Shown: positions 1 to 10,926, numbered from the stretch's first letter. The stretch is 42,488 bases of DNA from an uncultured Alphaproteobacteria bacterium (GCA_902560505.1 CACELY010000008.1:1-42488); one strand, 5' to 3'. Notes: a model not told the origin generated them from the sequence alone. Translations and numbers: made by a program.

Positions 1-1797
1 CCCGCTGAACAAACCTCTCTGACAGCACTTTATTTTGCAGACATATGCAGAAGAATTAAGCTGCCGGCAGGTGTAGTAAACGTAGTAACTGGTGACGGAA
101 AAACCGGGTCATACCTGGTGCAACAAAAGGATGTTTCCAAAATCGCCTTCACTGGCTCAACGGAGGTTGGCAAAGAAATTAAGAAAAGCACAGCTGGAAG
201 TGGAAAAAAATTAACTTTAGAATTAGGAGGAAAGTCTCCTTTTATAATATTTGATGATGCTGATCTAGATAGTGCTGTTGAAGGTTTAGTTGACGCAATT
301 TGGTTCAATCAAGGACAGGTTTGCTGCGCTGGATCTAGGCTTTTATTACAAGAGACAATCAGTTCAAAGGTAGAAAAGAAAATCCTTTCAAGAATGAAAA
401 ATTTAAGGTTTGGTAATCCATTAGATAAAAGTATAGACATGGGGCCTTTAGTAAGCTTTGAACAACAGAGTAGAGTTAAAGGTTTAGTTGATAAAGGTGT
501 AGAAAGTGGAGCAGACATCTTCCAGTGTGATATACCCTCTAATCTAAAAGGATACTTTTATCCACCAACACTACTAAAAAATGTTTCCCCTTCAATGGAG
601 ATTTTCCAGAAAGAAATATTTGGTCCTGTTCTTTCTTCAACAACATTTAGAACGCCAGAAGAAGCAATCTCTCTCGCAAATAATTCCCGCTATGGGCTAT
701 CGGCGAGTATTTGGAGCGAGAATATTAACCTTGCGCTGGATATTGCACCAAAATTAAAAGTGGGAGTTGTATGGATAAACTCTACTAACGTTTTTGATGC
801 TGCTGTTGGGTTCGGAGGATACAGAGAGAGTGGCTATGGTAGAGAGGGCGGAAAAGAGGGAATGTATGAATATCTTAAATTTAATTCAGACCACTACCAA
901 ATTAAAGAGGCGAGAGTATCAAAGAAAAATAACTCAACAAAAAAGAAATCTATTCCTTATATAGACCAAACTAGAAAAATGTTTATTGGAGGCACTCAAA
1001 AAAGGGGAGATAGTGGGCACTCTATGGGGATATTTGATTACCAAGGAGAAGAGATAGCAACGGTGGGACGTGGTAATCGTAAGGATATAAGAAATGCTGT
1101 AGAAGCAGCCAATAGGCAAATGAATTGGACGATGCTTAGTTCCCATGCAAGAGCACAAATTTTGTTCTATATTGCAGAAAACCTTTCTCAAAGAAGAGAT
1201 TATTTTATTAGTTTGCTTTCTTCGACATCATTATGTCGAAACCCATTACAGGAATTTGATACTACATTAGAAAGATTATTTACATTCGCTTCATGGGCAG
1301 ATAAATTTGACGGAGACGTTCACCAAGCGCCATTAAGAGCAAATACCATAGCACTTAATGAACCGGTTGGTGTAATGGGTGTCATTTGTCCTGACCTCGC
1401 TCCGTTTGCTTCTTTTATTACACTTATTGCGGCAGCTCTTTGTCAAGGAAATCGTTTGATAGTAATTCCTTCAGAAAATTTTCCTTTGCCTGCAGTAGAT
1501 ATGTATCAAATATTCGATGCATCAGATGTTCCTGGAGCAGCAATTAATATTGTAACTGGAAAACACAATGAACTCATTTCTACACTTTCAGAGCACAACT
1601 CAGTTGATGGTATATGGAATTTTGGAAATGCAAAATACGAAACTTGCATCGATAGAGCCTCAGTTTCAAATTTAAAACAAATATGGTCAATAAATGGAAA
1701 TAATGTTAACTGGATAAAATATCATGCAAGCTTCAATAAATTGCTATTACGAAAATCGAGTCAAGTTAAGAATATTTGGATACCATATGGAGAGTGA
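1..1797 (+). CDS. Double-domain aldehyde dehydrogenase, 5'-truncated by the window edge
   Basis: The reading frame is open from base 1, so the start lies upstream; 598 residues are visible. The first part is the catalytic half of an NAD(P)-dependent aldehyde dehydrogenase: a cofactor-fold FTGSTEVG motif, the general-base Glu in LELGGKSP (bases 220-222) and the nucleophilic Cys in GQVCCAG (bases 322-324). It ends with the GGYRESGYGREGG segment typical of the family C-terminus. After a linker, roughly bases 930-1797 encode a second ALDH-like unit that resembles only the N-terminal cofactor-binding half. It stops before any catalytic Cys, so it is probably structural. Such fused proteins in alphaproteobacteria often sit beside deoC and cytidine deaminase. 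With cdd converging eight bases downstream, oxidation of acetaldehyde from deoxyribose-5-phosphate is a reasonable inference; the substrate cannot be read from sequence. Confidence 0.9.
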   Translation, partial: PAEQTSLTALYFADICRRIKLPAGVVNVVTGDGKTGSYLVQQKDVSKIAFTGSTEVGKEIKKSTAGSGKKLTLELGGKSPFIIFDDADLDSAVEGLVDAIWFNQGQVCCAGSRLLLQETISSKVEKKILSRMKNLRFGNPLDKSIDMGPLVSFEQQSRVKGLVDKGVESGADIFQCDIPSNLKGYFYPPTLLKNVSPSMEIFQKEIFGPVLSSTTFRTPEEAISLANNSRYGLSASIWSENINLALDIAPKLKVGVVWINSTNVFDAAVGFGGYRESGYGREGGKEGMYEYLKFNSDHYQIKEARVSKKNNSTKKKSIPYIDQTRKMFIGGTQKRGDSGHSMGIFDYQGEEIATVGRGNRKDIRNAVEAANRQMNWTMLSSHARAQILFYIAENLSQRRDYFISLLSSTSLCRNPLQEFDTTLERLFTFASWADKFDGDVHQAPLRANTIALNEPVGVMGVICPDLAPFASFITLIAAALCQGNRLIVIPSENFPLPAVDMYQIFDASDVPGAAINIVTGKHNELISTLSEHNSVDGIWNFGNAKYETCIDRASVSNLKQIWSINGNNVNWIKYHASFNKLLLRKSSQVKNIWIPYGE

Positions 1798-1804
1798 AAT
1801 TTGA

Positions 1805-2203
1805 TCATATATTATTAAAATCAAAAGCGCCTGGTAGCAGTATTTCCATAGTTGTTTCTTCAAGAAACCCTTCAAAATTACATAAATATACCGGAGTGTC
1901 AGCCTTTGAAAATTCCATTAGTCTTTGTCTACACCCCCCACAAGGAGTTGTAGGTTTCTCAGTGTCTGCCAACACTAAAATTTCAGCGATTTCAGTACAC
2001 CCGTCAGTTACCATTTTTCCTATTGCTGAAGCCTCTGCACACATCCCTTGAGGGAACGCACCGTTTTCAACATTTACCCCTGTATAAATAGTTGAGTTTA
2101 TCCCAAGCAAGCTGACTGCAACACTAAACTTTGAATAAGGTGCATAGGCGTTAGAGAAAACACTTTTTGCGTTCGAAAAAAGTAAGGCTTTTTTTTGCTT
2201 CAT
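1805..2203 (-). CDS. cdd: Cytidine deaminase
   Basis: This 132-residue protein has the size of the homotetrameric cytidine deaminases, which hydrolyse cytidine or deoxycytidine to uridine or deoxyuridine in the cytosol. The zinc site is complete: Cys55-Ala-Glu57 (zinc ligand plus catalytic glutamate) and Pro87-Cys88-Gly-Gly-Cys91 (two further ligands). The substrate-binding NVENGAFPQG stretch precedes it. It is the last gene of a long minus-strand run and starts one base after the prpE stop codon, so it is probably translated from the same message. No strong Shine-Dalgarno is seen before the ATG, which fits translational coupling. The convergent aldehyde dehydrogenase suggests a pyrimidine-nucleoside salvage or catabolism role. 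Confidence 0.93.
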   Translation of the reverse strand: MKQKKALLFSNAKSVFSNAYAPYSKFSVAVSLLGINSTIYTGVNVENGAFPQGMCAEASAIGKMVTDGCTEIAEILVLADTEKPTTPCGGCRQRLMEFSKADTPVYLCNFEGFLEETTMEILLPGAFDFNNI

Positions 2204-2204
2204 C

Positions 2205-4124
2205 TTATTTTTTATTTCTTGGATATCCTATGATTGCAAGTGCCTCTTTAATTTCTTCTAAAATCAGTGGATCATCTATAGTTGCTGGAACCTTAAATTC
2301 TTCGCCATCAGCGATTTTACATACGGTTGAACGCAAAATTTTTCCAGATCGTGTTTTTGGCAAGCGTTTTATTATCAGTGCTTGCTTAAAAAAAGCAACA
2401 GGCCCAAGCCTATCTCTAACCATTTGCACCAGCTCTTTTTGAACTTCGCCTTCAGTTCTATTTACCCCATCTGTTAAACAAACCAAGCCAAGTGGTACCT
2501 GCCCCTTTAATTCGTCACTTATTCCGACAACTGCACACTCAGCAACATCTTTGTGATCAGCTAAAATTTCTTCCATTGCTCCTGTAGACAATCTGTGGCC
2601 CGCAACATTAATAACATCATCCGTTCTTGCCATTATATACATATACCCATCTTTGTCCTTCAACCCGGCATCACCTGTTTCATAATATCCGGGAAATTTT
2701 GACAAATATGCCGAAACAAATCTGTCATCTGCTTTCCAAAGCGAGGGTAAAGCTCCAGGAGCGAGGGGTAACTTGATAGCAATTGATCCTAACTGATTTG
2801 GAGGCAAAATATTACCACTCTCATCTAGAACATCTATCTCAAAACCAGGGATTGGTACAGAAGGTGACCCAACTTTAATTTCCAACTGCTCGATACCCCA
2901 AGGATTTCCAATCATCACGTGTCCACTTTCTGTTTGCCACCAATGATCTATAACAGGTATTTGGAGCAAATCCTTTGCCCAGTTTATAGTATCAGGGTCT
3001 GCTCTTTCTCCAGCCAAAAACAGTGTTCTTAAACTCGTTAAACTATACTTTTTCAGAAAATTACCTTTTGGATCAGCCCTCTTTATTGCCCTAAAAGCAG
3101 TAGGAGCAGTAAATAGCGACACAACGTTGTGATCACTTATTACTCGCCAGAAAGTACCAGCATCTGGTGTTCCAACAGGCTTTCCTTCAAAAAGAACACT
3201 AGTAGTACCACTTACCAAGGGAGCGTATACTATATAGGAATGACCTACAACCCAACCTACATCAGAAGCAGCCCAAAAAACTTCGCCAGGATGAACATCA
3301 TAAAAGTTTTTCATGGTCCAATTTAGACTTACCAAATGCCCACCTACAGGTCTAATTACACCTTTAGGCTGCCCTGTTGTGCCAGAGGTATAAAGAATAT
3401 ATAGAGGGTCTTCTCCACTCACTGGAACACAATCAGCTTCATGAGCCTCTGAAATTAGATCATTCCAATCAAAATCTCGGCCCTCTATTAAATCTGCTCT
3501 CAACTCGTCTCTTTGATAAACAATACAAAAATCGGGCTTATGCTCAGCTAATTTAATTGCTTCATCGAGCAAGGGCTTATAGGGAACAATTCTGCCAGGT
3601 TCTAAACCACAGGAGCCCGCAATTATTGCTTTTGCGTTACAATCGTCAATTCTTACGGCTAATTCACTTGAAGCAAATCCTCCAAAAACTACAGAATGAA
3701 TGGCTCCAAGCCTAGCGCACGCAAGCATAGCAACTACCGCCTCTGGGATCATTGGCATATATATAATTACTCTGTCACCTTTTTTAATGCCCTTTCCTTC
3801 TAGGACTCCAGCTAACTTTGCCACGTTTTGCTTAAGCTCTAAGTAGGAAATTTTTCTTACTTTTTTACACATAGCGCTATCATAAATGATTGCGATATCT
3901 TCCCCTTTTCCATTCTCGATATGTCTGTCAACGCAATTATAGCAAGCGTTTATTGCCCCACCCGTAAACCAATTATAAAAGGGCTTTTTGCTATCATCCA
4001 AAATTTTGTAAGGAGCTTTGTACCAAGTAATTTCTTTTGCTTGGTTTTTCCAAAATCCTAAAGGGTCTCGCTTCCAGTCGTCATAAACTTTTTGATAACT
4101 CAATTGATTCTCCTGGCTAACCAT
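2205..4124 (-). CDS. prpE: Propionyl-CoA synthetase (propionate--CoA ligase)
   Basis: This is a 639-residue acyl-CoA synthetase of the ANL superfamily, which activates propionate to propionyl-CoA with ATP and CoA through an acyl-adenylate. The AMP-binding P-loop YTSGTTGQPKG is at residues 245-255, the hinge-region GDAGLKDKDGY motif lies in the C-terminal third, and the adenylation lysine is K595 in the PKTRSGK motif. The N-terminal FYNWFTGGAINACYNCVDRH region and the GRIVPYKPLLDEAI segment look like PrpE rather than acetyl-CoA synthetase. Its start overlaps the malic enzyme stop by 8 bases and cdd follows after one base, so it is co-transcribed with mcm and pccA/pccB. That context also favours propionate as substrate, although acetate or acrylate cannot be excluded. 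Confidence 0.92.
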   Translation of the reverse strand: MVSQENQLSYQKVYDDWKRDPLGFWKNQAKEITWYKAPYKILDDSKKPFYNWFTGGAINACYNCVDRHIENGKGEDIAIIYDSAMCKKVRKISYLELKQNVAKLAGVLEGKGIKKGDRVIIYMPMIPEAVVAMLACARLGAIHSVVFGGFASSELAVRIDDCNAKAIIAGSCGLEPGRIVPYKPLLDEAIKLAEHKPDFCIVYQRDELRADLIEGRDFDWNDLISEAHEADCVPVSGEDPLYILYTSGTTGQPKGVIRPVGGHLVSLNWTMKNFYDVHPGEVFWAASDVGWVVGHSYIVYAPLVSGTTSVLFEGKPVGTPDAGTFWRVISDHNVVSLFTAPTAFRAIKRADPKGNFLKKYSLTSLRTLFLAGERADPDTINWAKDLLQIPVIDHWWQTESGHVMIGNPWGIEQLEIKVGSPSVPIPGFEIDVLDESGNILPPNQLGSIAIKLPLAPGALPSLWKADDRFVSAYLSKFPGYYETGDAGLKDKDGYMYIMARTDDVINVAGHRLSTGAMEEILADHKDVAECAVVGISDELKGQVPLGLVCLTDGVNRTEGEVQKELVQMVRDRLGPVAFFKQALIIKRLPKTRSGKILRSTVCKIADGEEFKVPATIDDPLILEEIKEALAIIGYPRNKK

Positions 4125-6396
4125 AAATTTGAACAGGTGTTCCTGCTAAAGCTGAAATATTTAAAAGTCCTCTAGTGGTTATTGATGGGCTAACAATATG
4201 TGCTTTATTTCCCATCCCCATTAAGATAGGTCCTACTTCAATCCCATTAGATCTCATTTTTAAAATGTTACGCACACCACTCGCCGCATCTATATTACTG
4301 AATACTAGAACATTTGCTGAGCCTGTAAATCTACTGCCCCTAAAAATTCTCTGCCTTAAATCCTCATCAAGAGCCGAATCAGAATGCATTTCACCCTCAT
4401 ATAAAAAATCTAATTTTTTGCTATCAAGTATGTGAAGAGCATCTCTCATTCGTCTTCCAGAGTCAGTATCTAAACTTCCAAATTGAGAGTGGGAACAAAG
4501 GGCAATTTTAGGGGTAACACCAAAACGTTTAGTATGTCTTGCTGCTCCAATGACAATCTCAGCTATCTCTTCCGCAGTAGGGTTTGGATGGATATTGCAA
4601 TCAGCTACAAACAAGACATCTGACTCTAAGATCATCATTGATAATGCCCCAACGGGCTTCAATCCGTCACCAGATAAAATTTCTTCGATATATTTTAGGT
4701 GCCATAGATATTGTCCAAAAGTTCCACAAATTAAGCTGTCGGCCTCGCCTCGTTTTACCATAATTGCTCCGATTGCTGTCGTGTTTGTTCTCATAATTTC
4801 TCTAGCTAAAGCTGGTGTGACGCCTTTTCTCTCCATTATTCCTAAATATGCTTCCCAGTATTCTCTGAACCTAGGGTCATTTTGGGGGTTTACCAACTCA
4901 AAATCCTTACCATGCACTAGCGGCAACCCATATCTCTCAATTCTATTTTCAACTACTTCTGGTCGCCCAATCAGTATGGGTTTGTCATTCGTTTCCTCTA
5001 ACAAGGCTAAAGCAGTCCTCAGCGTTCGCTCATCTTCTCCTTCAGAAAAAACAATCTTACGAGATGATGTTTTTGCTGCTTCGAAGACTGGCTTCATTAA
5101 GATAGTAGATTTATAAACTGAACCTTCCAATTTTTGTTTATAAGCCTCCACATCTTTCAAAGGACGAGAAGCGACGCCACTTTTCATTGCAGCCTCTGCT
5201 ACCGCCACTGCAACATTCGGTAATAGTCTTGGATCAAAGGGTTTCGGAATGAGATACTCTTTGCCAAACTTTAAAATTTCTCCCTGATATGCTTCTACAG
5301 TTTCTGCGGTTGAAGTTTGTCTTGCTAGATTCGCTATGGCATGTATACAGGCTAATTTCATTTTATCATTTATTTGTATGGCTCCAACATCAAGAGCTCC
5401 TCTAAAAATGAAGGGAAAACATAAAACGTTGTTTACTTGGTTTGGATAATCGGATCGACCTGTAGCTATAAGCGCATCAGGTGCCACCTTTAGTGCATCA
5501 GCTGGATTAATTTCTGGATCAGGGTTAGCGAGAGCAAAAATTATTGGTTGCTTGTTCATTTTGAGAACCATTTTACTGGTCAATACACCTGGACCTGAAA
5601 GCCCTAAAAACATGTCGCAATCTTTAATCACATCATCTAATTTTGACAAATTACTATCTTGAGCAAACCGTTTTTTCTCTTCATTTATTTCGGTTCTATT
5701 TTTTGTAATTAAACCCTTACTATCGCTGAGCCATATATTTTCTCTTTTTGCACCCAATTTCACCAACATTTCTAAGCAAGCTATTCCAGATGCTCCTGCC
5801 CCGACCGCGACGATTTTAGTGTTTTCAATTTTCCTATTTGATAGTTCTATTGCATTGACGGCTGCTGCACCTACCACTATCGCTGTTCCATGTTGGTCAT
5901 CGTGGAAAACAGGTATTTTCATCTTTTCTTTGCAAAGTCTCTCAACTTCAAAACAGTCTGGCGCTTTAATATCTTCTAAATTTATCGCACCAAAAGTTGG
6001 CTCTAAAGACGCTACTATCTCAGCAAGTCTTTGTGGGTTATCTTCATTCACTTCAATATCAAAACAGTCGATATTTGCAAACTTCTTAAATAGAACGGCT
6101 TTTCCTTCCATCACAGGTTTAGAGGCACCAGGTCCTATATTTCCTAAACCTAAAACGGCTGTACCATTAGAAATCACTGCGACTAAATTCGCTTTCGAAG
6201 TATACTTAGAGGCAGTATTTTCATCTTCTTTTATTTCCAAACAAGCTTCAGCAACTCCAGGAGAGTATGCCCTTGAGAGATCTCTTTGATTAGCCAAAGG
6301 TTTTGTTGCTCTAATTTCTAACTTTCCCGGCTGTGGAAACTCATGATAATCAAGCGCAGCTTTTTTAGAACTATTTTCTTTTGAATTCCTTGCCAA
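4117..6396 (-). CDS. maeB: NADP-type malic enzyme with C-terminal phosphotransacetylase-like domain
   Basis: The 759-residue protein is the long MaeB type. Residues about 1-430 are the malic enzyme, which decarboxylates malate to pyruvate with reduction of NAD(P). It carries SRAYSPGVAEACLEI with the catalytic Tyr44, the lysine-bearing KPVMEGK (K99), metal-site LEDIKAPDCFEVE and a Rossmann VAVGAGASG motif. Residues about 435-759 resemble phosphate acetyl/butyryltransferase (FSEGEDERTLRTA, GALSMMIL, GMGNKAHIVSP). In MaeB enzymes this domain is regulatory (acetyl-CoA sensing) rather than catalytic; that is family knowledge. It lies between mcm (14-base gap) and prpE (8-base overlap). This placement suggests it drains malate formed from succinyl-CoA during propionate use, giving pyruvate and reductant. 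Confidence 0.93.
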   Translation of the reverse strand: MARNSKENSSKKAALDYHEFPQPGKLEIRATKPLANQRDLSRAYSPGVAEACLEIKEDENTASKYTSKANLVAVISNGTAVLGLGNIGPGASKPVMEGKAVLFKKFANIDCFDIEVNEDNPQRLAEIVASLEPTFGAINLEDIKAPDCFEVERLCKEKMKIPVFHDDQHGTAIVVGAAAVNAIELSNRKIENTKIVAVGAGASGIACLEMLVKLGAKRENIWLSDSKGLITKNRTEINEEKKRFAQDSNLSKLDDVIKDCDMFLGLSGPGVLTSKMVLKMNKQPIIFALANPDPEINPADALKVAPDALIATGRSDYPNQVNNVLCFPFIFRGALDVGAIQINDKMKLACIHAIANLARQTSTAETVEAYQGEILKFGKEYLIPKPFDPRLLPNVAVAVAEAAMKSGVASRPLKDVEAYKQKLEGSVYKSTILMKPVFEAAKTSSRKIVFSEGEDERTLRTALALLEETNDKPILIGRPEVVENRIERYGLPLVHGKDFELVNPQNDPRFREYWEAYLGIMERKGVTPALAREIMRTNTTAIGAIMVKRGEADSLICGTFGQYLWHLKYIEEILSGDGLKPVGALSMMILESDVLFVADCNIHPNPTAEEIAEIVIGAARHTKRFGVTPKIALCSHSQFGSLDTDSGRRMRDALHILDSKKLDFLYEGEMHSDSALDEDLRQRIFRGSRFTGSANVLVFSNIDAASGVRNILKMRSNGIEVGPILMGMGNKAHIVSPSITTRGLLNISALAGTPVQIYG

Positions 6397-6410
6397 TTTT
6401 TCCTCTTGAA

Positions 6411-8555
6411 TTAGTGGTTACGACCTTTTTTATTGAACAATAACTGAATAATCTCATCTGCTGCTCTTGGAATATTAGTGCCAGGTCCAAATATTGCACT
6501 AACTCCACTGTCTTTCAAAAATTTATGATCTTGATGTGGAATAACACCGCCACAGATCACCAGCATATCTTTACCATCTCTCTTTTCAAGCTCCTCGATT
6601 AATTGCGGAGCCAGTGTTTTATGGCCTGCCGCCTGTGTCGAAATACCGATGATATCAAAATTTCCATTCAGTGCATCCTCAGCAGCCTCAGCTGGTGTCT
6701 GAAATAAAGGACCCACTTTTACATCAAATCCAAAATCGATAAATGCTGAAGCAATTACTTTTGCTCCTCTATCATGCCCATCTTGCCCCATTTTCACAAC
6801 TAGCATCTTAGGCTTCCGCCCCTCCATTCTGGTAAAGCTGTCCACAATGTCTATTGTCTGCTCGATCTCCTTCTGATTTTTGAAGGACTTAACATATTGC
6901 CCTTTACCAACTTCACTTGTTGTTGAATACCTAGTGTAAACTTCCTCTAAAGCATAAGACATTTCTCCTACAGTGGCTCGCTCCCTAGCAGCCTCAATTG
7001 CTAATGCTAAGATGTTTCCGGTACCGTCTCTTGCAGCTAATTTCATACTATTAAGCGCAGCTAGACATTTTTTTTCATCTCTGGAACTTTTTATATTTTC
7101 TAGTCTTTCAATTTGCTCAAGACGAACTTTTAAGTTATCTACATCTCTGACTTCGACGTTTTGTTCATCCTCCCCAACATATTTATTCACTCCAACAATG
7201 ACTTCCTCACCACTATCTACCTTAGCCTGACGAATTGCTGCTGATTCTTCTATTCGTCGCTTAGGCAGACCCAGCTCAACCGCCCTAGTCATACCCCCTA
7301 ATTCTTCAATTTCCTGTATCTGTAGCCATGCCTTTTCACAAAGTTCGTTAGTTAAAGTTTCCACGTAATAACTGCCGGCTAGCGGATCAACCACATTTGT
7401 TATTCCAGTTTCTTCTTGAAGAATTAATTGAGTATTTCTAGCAATTTTTGCCGAGAACTCTGTTGGTAAAGCAATAGCCTCATCTAGAGCATTTGTATGA
7501 AGGCTTTGAGTCCCTCCTAGCACAGCTGCTAATGCCTCATATGCAGTTCTAACTACATTATTGTAGGGGTCTTGTTCCTGTAAGCTTACACCTGAGGTTT
7601 GGCAATGTGTCCTAAGCATCAATGAGCTAGATTTTTTTGGATTAAATTCCTTAATAATCCTTGCCCATAAAATTCTAGCAGCTCGAAGTTTTGCTACCTC
7701 CATAAAGAAATTCATACCGATCGCAAAAAAGAATGAAAGCCTTCCTGCAAAATCATCAATGTTTAAGCCCTTAGATAAGGCCGCTCGTACGTATTCTTTC
7801 CCATCAGCTAAAGTGAATGCCAGTTCCTGTACTAAATTAGCTCCAGCTTCTTGCATATGATAGCCAGATATTGATATAGAATTAAATTTTGGCATCTCTT
7901 TGCTCGTAAATTCTATTATATCAGCAATCAATTTCATAGAGGGTTCGGGAGGGTAAATATAGGTATTTCGGACCATAAACTCTTTTAGTATGTCATTCTG
8001 AATGGTACCCGTTAATTTCTCTCTTGTTACCCCTTGTTCCTCTCCTGCAACGATAAAGCTTGCCATTATAGGTATAACTGCTCCATTCATAGTCATAGAG
8101 ACAGACATTTGATCCAATGGGATACCCTCAAACAAGATCTTCATGTCTTCTACAGAGTCGATGGCGACACCCGCTTTACCCACATCCCCTTCAACTCTTG
8201 GATGGTCACTATCGTATCCCCGGTGAGTAGCCAGATCGAATGCAACCGATATCCCTTTCTGCCCAGACGCAAGATTTTTTCTATAGAACTTATTACTTTC
8301 TGCAGCTGTAGAAAAACCAGCGTACTGTCTTATTGTCCACGGCCTTCCAGCATACATGGTTGCTCTTGGTCCTCTCATGAACGGCTCTTTACCTGGAATA
8401 CTATTTAAATGTTCGAGTCCTTCAAGATCAGTCTTTGTATACAAAGGTTTTATATCTATCCCCTCTGCTGTTTCGACATTAAGGGATTCTAACTTTTTTC
8501 CTCTTAATTCTTTTTCGGCTAAATGCTCCCATTCAGAAAGTTTTTTGTGCTGCAT
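6411..8555 (-). CDS. scpA: Methylmalonyl-CoA mutase (B12-dependent, single-chain)
   Basis: The 714-residue protein isomerises (R)-methylmalonyl-CoA to succinyl-CoA using adenosylcobalamin. The N-terminal two thirds is the TIM-barrel substrate domain ([42 protein letters not shown]). The C-terminal domain binds B12 through DGHDRG, with His594 as the lower cobalt ligand, followed by the SxL-region equivalent ([10 protein letters not shown]) and the GG loop (ICGGVIP). Length matches the catalytic subunit that works as a homodimer in alphaproteobacteria, so no small subunit is needed. It is eight bases from pccA and 14 from maeB, in the propionyl-CoA operon. Neither methylmalonyl-CoA epimerase nor the G-protein chaperone MeaB is in the window, so both must be encoded elsewhere. 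Confidence 0.95.
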   Translation of the reverse strand: MQHKKLSEWEHLAEKELRGKKLESLNVETAEGIDIKPLYTKTDLEGLEHLNSIPGKEPFMRGPRATMYAGRPWTIRQYAGFSTAAESNKFYRKNLASGQKGISVAFDLATHRGYDSDHPRVEGDVGKAGVAIDSVEDMKILFEGIPLDQMSVSMTMNGAVIPIMASFIVAGEEQGVTREKLTGTIQNDILKEFMVRNTYIYPPEPSMKLIADIIEFTSKEMPKFNSISISGYHMQEAGANLVQELAFTLADGKEYVRAALSKGLNIDDFAGRLSFFFAIGMNFFMEVAKLRAARILWARIIKEFNPKKSSSLMLRTHCQTSGVSLQEQDPYNNVVRTAYEALAAVLGGTQSLHTNALDEAIALPTEFSAKIARNTQLILQEETGITNVVDPLAGSYYVETLTNELCEKAWLQIQEIEELGGMTRAVELGLPKRRIEESAAIRQAKVDSGEEVIVGVNKYVGEDEQNVEVRDVDNLKVRLEQIERLENIKSSRDEKKCLAALNSMKLAARDGTGNILALAIEAARERATVGEMSYALEEVYTRYSTTSEVGKGQYVKSFKNQKEIEQTIDIVDSFTRMEGRKPKMLVVKMGQDGHDRGAKVIASAFIDFGFDVKVGPLFQTPAEAAEDALNGNFDIIGISTQAAGHKTLAPQLIEELEKRDGKDMLVICGGVIPHQDHKFLKDSGVSAIFGPGTNIPRAADEIIQLLFNKKGRNH

Positions 8556-8563
8556 GTTATACC

Positions 8564-10561
8564 TTATTCAAACTCAATAATTACATCATCTACTGCCAAA
8601 CTGTCACCAGCTGCTACATTGACTTTTTTAACTTTACCTTTTTTCTCAGCTCTTAATACATTCTCCATCTTCATTGCTTCAACAGAACATAAAATTTGAC
8701 CTTCCTCAATAAAATCTCCATCTTTTACACTGATAGAAACCAAGAGCCCAGGCATGGGACATAAAAGAAATTTTGATGTATCAATAGCTTCAGGCTCTTT
8801 TATAAATTTAAATAACTCTTTTTCAGTTTCATTACACACAACTACTGTATCCAAAAAACCTCGGTACTCTACAGTAATTCCTTCATCCTTAAATCTTAAA
8901 TTTGCCACGATATTTTTTTTGTTAAAACTTGCGCTTATCAGGGCATCGCCCGGTTTCCAACTAGTGACAAACTTTAACTGCGTCTCATCGACAATAACAG
9001 TATGCTCATGGTCACCTATCTGAATGTTAACAGCAACCCATTCATCTTCAAACTTTATAAAATATTCACCAGTTGTATTCTTCTCAGAAGTGTTCATTCT
9101 TCCTGAAATTGTTTGATCTCTCATATTTTTCTTATGCTGTGCAAACCCGACTAAAGCAGCTAATTGGCTGCGTTCCTCTTTGGAAAGTGTTTCACCTGTA
9201 AATCCTTCAGGATAATTTTCTTCTATAAAAGCTGTTGAAATATTGCCTGCGCGAAAATGAATATTTTTATAAACACTATGTAGAAAGGGTATATTTTGTC
9301 CTATTCCCTCAATTTGATAATTATCTAAAGCTTCCTGCATGTAGCAAATAGCCTTATCCCTGGTTTCTCCCCATGAACATAACTTAGATATCATTGGATC
9401 ATAATAAATACTGATTTCTCCACCTTCAATTACACCGCAGTCATTTCTAATTACTTTATCCTCGTCATCGGATACTTTGGGCGGTTTAAACTTGGTCAAT
9501 CTTCCGGTAGATGGAAGAAAGTTTCTGTAGGGATCTTCTGCATAAATTCTACTTTCTAAAGCCCAGCCTTTTAGTTTTACTTCGTCTTGCATTAAATTTA
9601 ATCGCTCCCCATAAGCGACTTTTATCATTAATTCTACAAGATCAAGACCAGTTACTAGTTCTGTAACGGGGTGTTCTACTTGCAAACGTGTATTCATTTC
9701 TAGGAAATAAAAATTTTTATCTCCATCAACTATAAACTCTACGGTCCCAGCAGAGCAGTAGTTTACTGCCCTTGCCAAACTTACAGCTTGATCTCCCATT
9801 TTTATTCTTAGCTGCCTGTCAAGGAAGGGACTTGGGGCTTCTTCAATAACCTTTTGATTTCTTCTCTGAATCGAACATTCTCTTTCCCCTAAATATATGC
9901 AATTTCCAAACTTATCAGCTATTACTTGGATCTCTATATGCCTAGGCTCAGTTATATACTTCTCGATAAAAACTCTTTTATCACCAAAGGATTTTTCTGC
10001 CTCGTTTTGAGACGAAATTAACCCTTGTTTCAATTCACTCTCAGAGCTAACAATTCTCATACCCTTACCACCACCGCCTGCTGATGCTTTAATTAATACT
10101 GGAAAACCAATATCTTTAGCGATTTTTTCTGCCTGATTTTCATCAGAAATCTCACCTAGAAACCCAGGCACGATCGATACTCCTGATTCTTCAGCAATTT
10201 TTTTTGATGATATTTTATCACCCATTGAATCTATTGCTGAGCTTGGAGGTCCTATAAAAACTAAATTATTTTTTTCTACTTCTCGAGCAAAATCTGAATT
10301 TTCTGAAAGAAATCCATAACCTGGATGAACTGCCTCTGCTCCCGTTTGTTTCATAGCGGAAATAATTTTTTCTTTATCTAGATAAGAACTTTGCGCAGGA
10401 CTTTCTCCTATATGTATTGCCTCGTCGGCCATCAACGTATGCGGGGAATACCTGTCTGCATCTGAATAAACAGCGACTACTTTTATACCCATGCCTTGGG
10501 CTGACTTAATTACACGACAGGCAATTTCACCTCTGTTTGCGACAAGTATTTTGTTAAACAT
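8564..10561 (-). CDS. pccA: Propionyl-CoA carboxylase alpha subunit (biotin carboxylase / BCCP)
   Basis: This 665-residue subunit carboxylates its own biotin with ATP and bicarbonate. The N-terminal biotin carboxylase domain opens with [18 protein letters not shown] and has the ATP-grasp loop [14 protein letters not shown] and the [16 protein letters not shown] active-site strand. A PCC-type BT linker of about 100 residues follows. The C-terminal biotinyl domain carries EAMKM with the biotinylated lysine at K631, 34 residues from the end, as is usual. It is between a small unknown ORF and mcm in the order pccB-ORF-pccA-mcm. The acyl specificity comes from PccB, so the propionyl assignment rests on the BT domain and on the operon. 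A 3-methylcrotonyl enzyme is less likely because mcm and prpE are adjacent. Confidence 0.93.
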   Translation of the reverse strand: MFNKILVANRGEIACRVIKSAQGMGIKVVAVYSDADRYSPHTLMADEAIHIGESPAQSSYLDKEKIISAMKQTGAEAVHPGYGFLSENSDFAREVEKNNLVFIGPPSSAIDSMGDKISSKKIAEESGVSIVPGFLGEISDENQAEKIAKDIGFPVLIKASAGGGGKGMRIVSSESELKQGLISSQNEAEKSFGDKRVFIEKYITEPRHIEIQVIADKFGNCIYLGERECSIQRRNQKVIEEAPSPFLDRQLRIKMGDQAVSLARAVNYCSAGTVEFIVDGDKNFYFLEMNTRLQVEHPVTELVTGLDLVELMIKVAYGERLNLMQDEVKLKGWALESRIYAEDPYRNFLPSTGRLTKFKPPKVSDDEDKVIRNDCGVIEGGEISIYYDPMISKLCSWGETRDKAICYMQEALDNYQIEGIGQNIPFLHSVYKNIHFRAGNISTAFIEENYPEGFTGETLSKEERSQLAALVGFAQHKKNMRDQTISGRMNTSEKNTTGEYFIKFEDEWVAVNIQIGDHEHTVIVDETQLKFVTSWKPGDALISASFNKKNIVANLRFKDEGITVEYRGFLDTVVVCNETEKELFKFIKEPEAIDTSKFLLCPMPGLLVSISVKDGDFIEEGQILCSVEAMKMENVLRAEKKGKVKKVNVAAGDSLAVDDVIIEFE

Positions 10562-10570
10562 TTTAATTCA

Positions 10571-10870
10571 CTACCCTATTACATCAGGAAAATTTTTTTC
10601 TATTTCCTTAATATCTAAAACCAAAAGAGCCTCATAGGATTTGGGATCGAAGTTTTTTTCTGCACTTTTAATCTCCCTATCGAATAACCAGCTAATTCTT
10701 CCAGCATCAAGGTTTCCTCTCAGAAATGGTTTATCACCAAAAAAATCATAAAGATGAGAGAGAAAAACCGTATCAGCAATTATGTCATTTTTTCGTCGAT
10801 CTGCATACCTTTCTCTTCTGAAAATTTTAGCAGGCTCAACTTTATTTTCGCGACGTATAGTAAAGTGCAC
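10571..10870 (-). CDS. Conserved-looking small protein between pccB and pccA, function unknown
   Basis: I do not recognise this protein of about 99 residues. It is charged and rich in Arg/Lys near its N-terminus (RRERYADRRKND), with no signal peptide, membrane segment or cysteines. It ends nine bases before pccA and begins after pccB, so it is co-transcribed with the carboxylase. The start is uncertain. The coordinates given use a GTG, but the frame is open upstream to a TGA inside pccB (10943-10945), and an AGGGGA stretch near 10898-10903 would suit a start a few codons earlier (for example a rare ATA) better than the GTG. A small factor tied to PCC assembly or regulation is possible from position alone. 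Confidence 0.6.
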   Translation of the reverse strand: MHFTIRRENKVEPAKIFRRERYADRRKNDIIADTVFLSHLYDFFGDKPFLRGNLDAGRISWLFDREIKSAEKNFDPKSYEALLVLDIKEIEKNFPDVIG

Positions 10871-10926
10871 CTTCGTTTGCTTTATTCCCGATGGAAATCC
10901 CCTATGCTTAAAAATCTTATACCTCG

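Noticed and set aside
4550-5116. A 188-codon open frame antisense to the malic enzyme
   Set aside because: It is the mirror of a strongly conserved coding frame, has no family motifs and no ribosome site.
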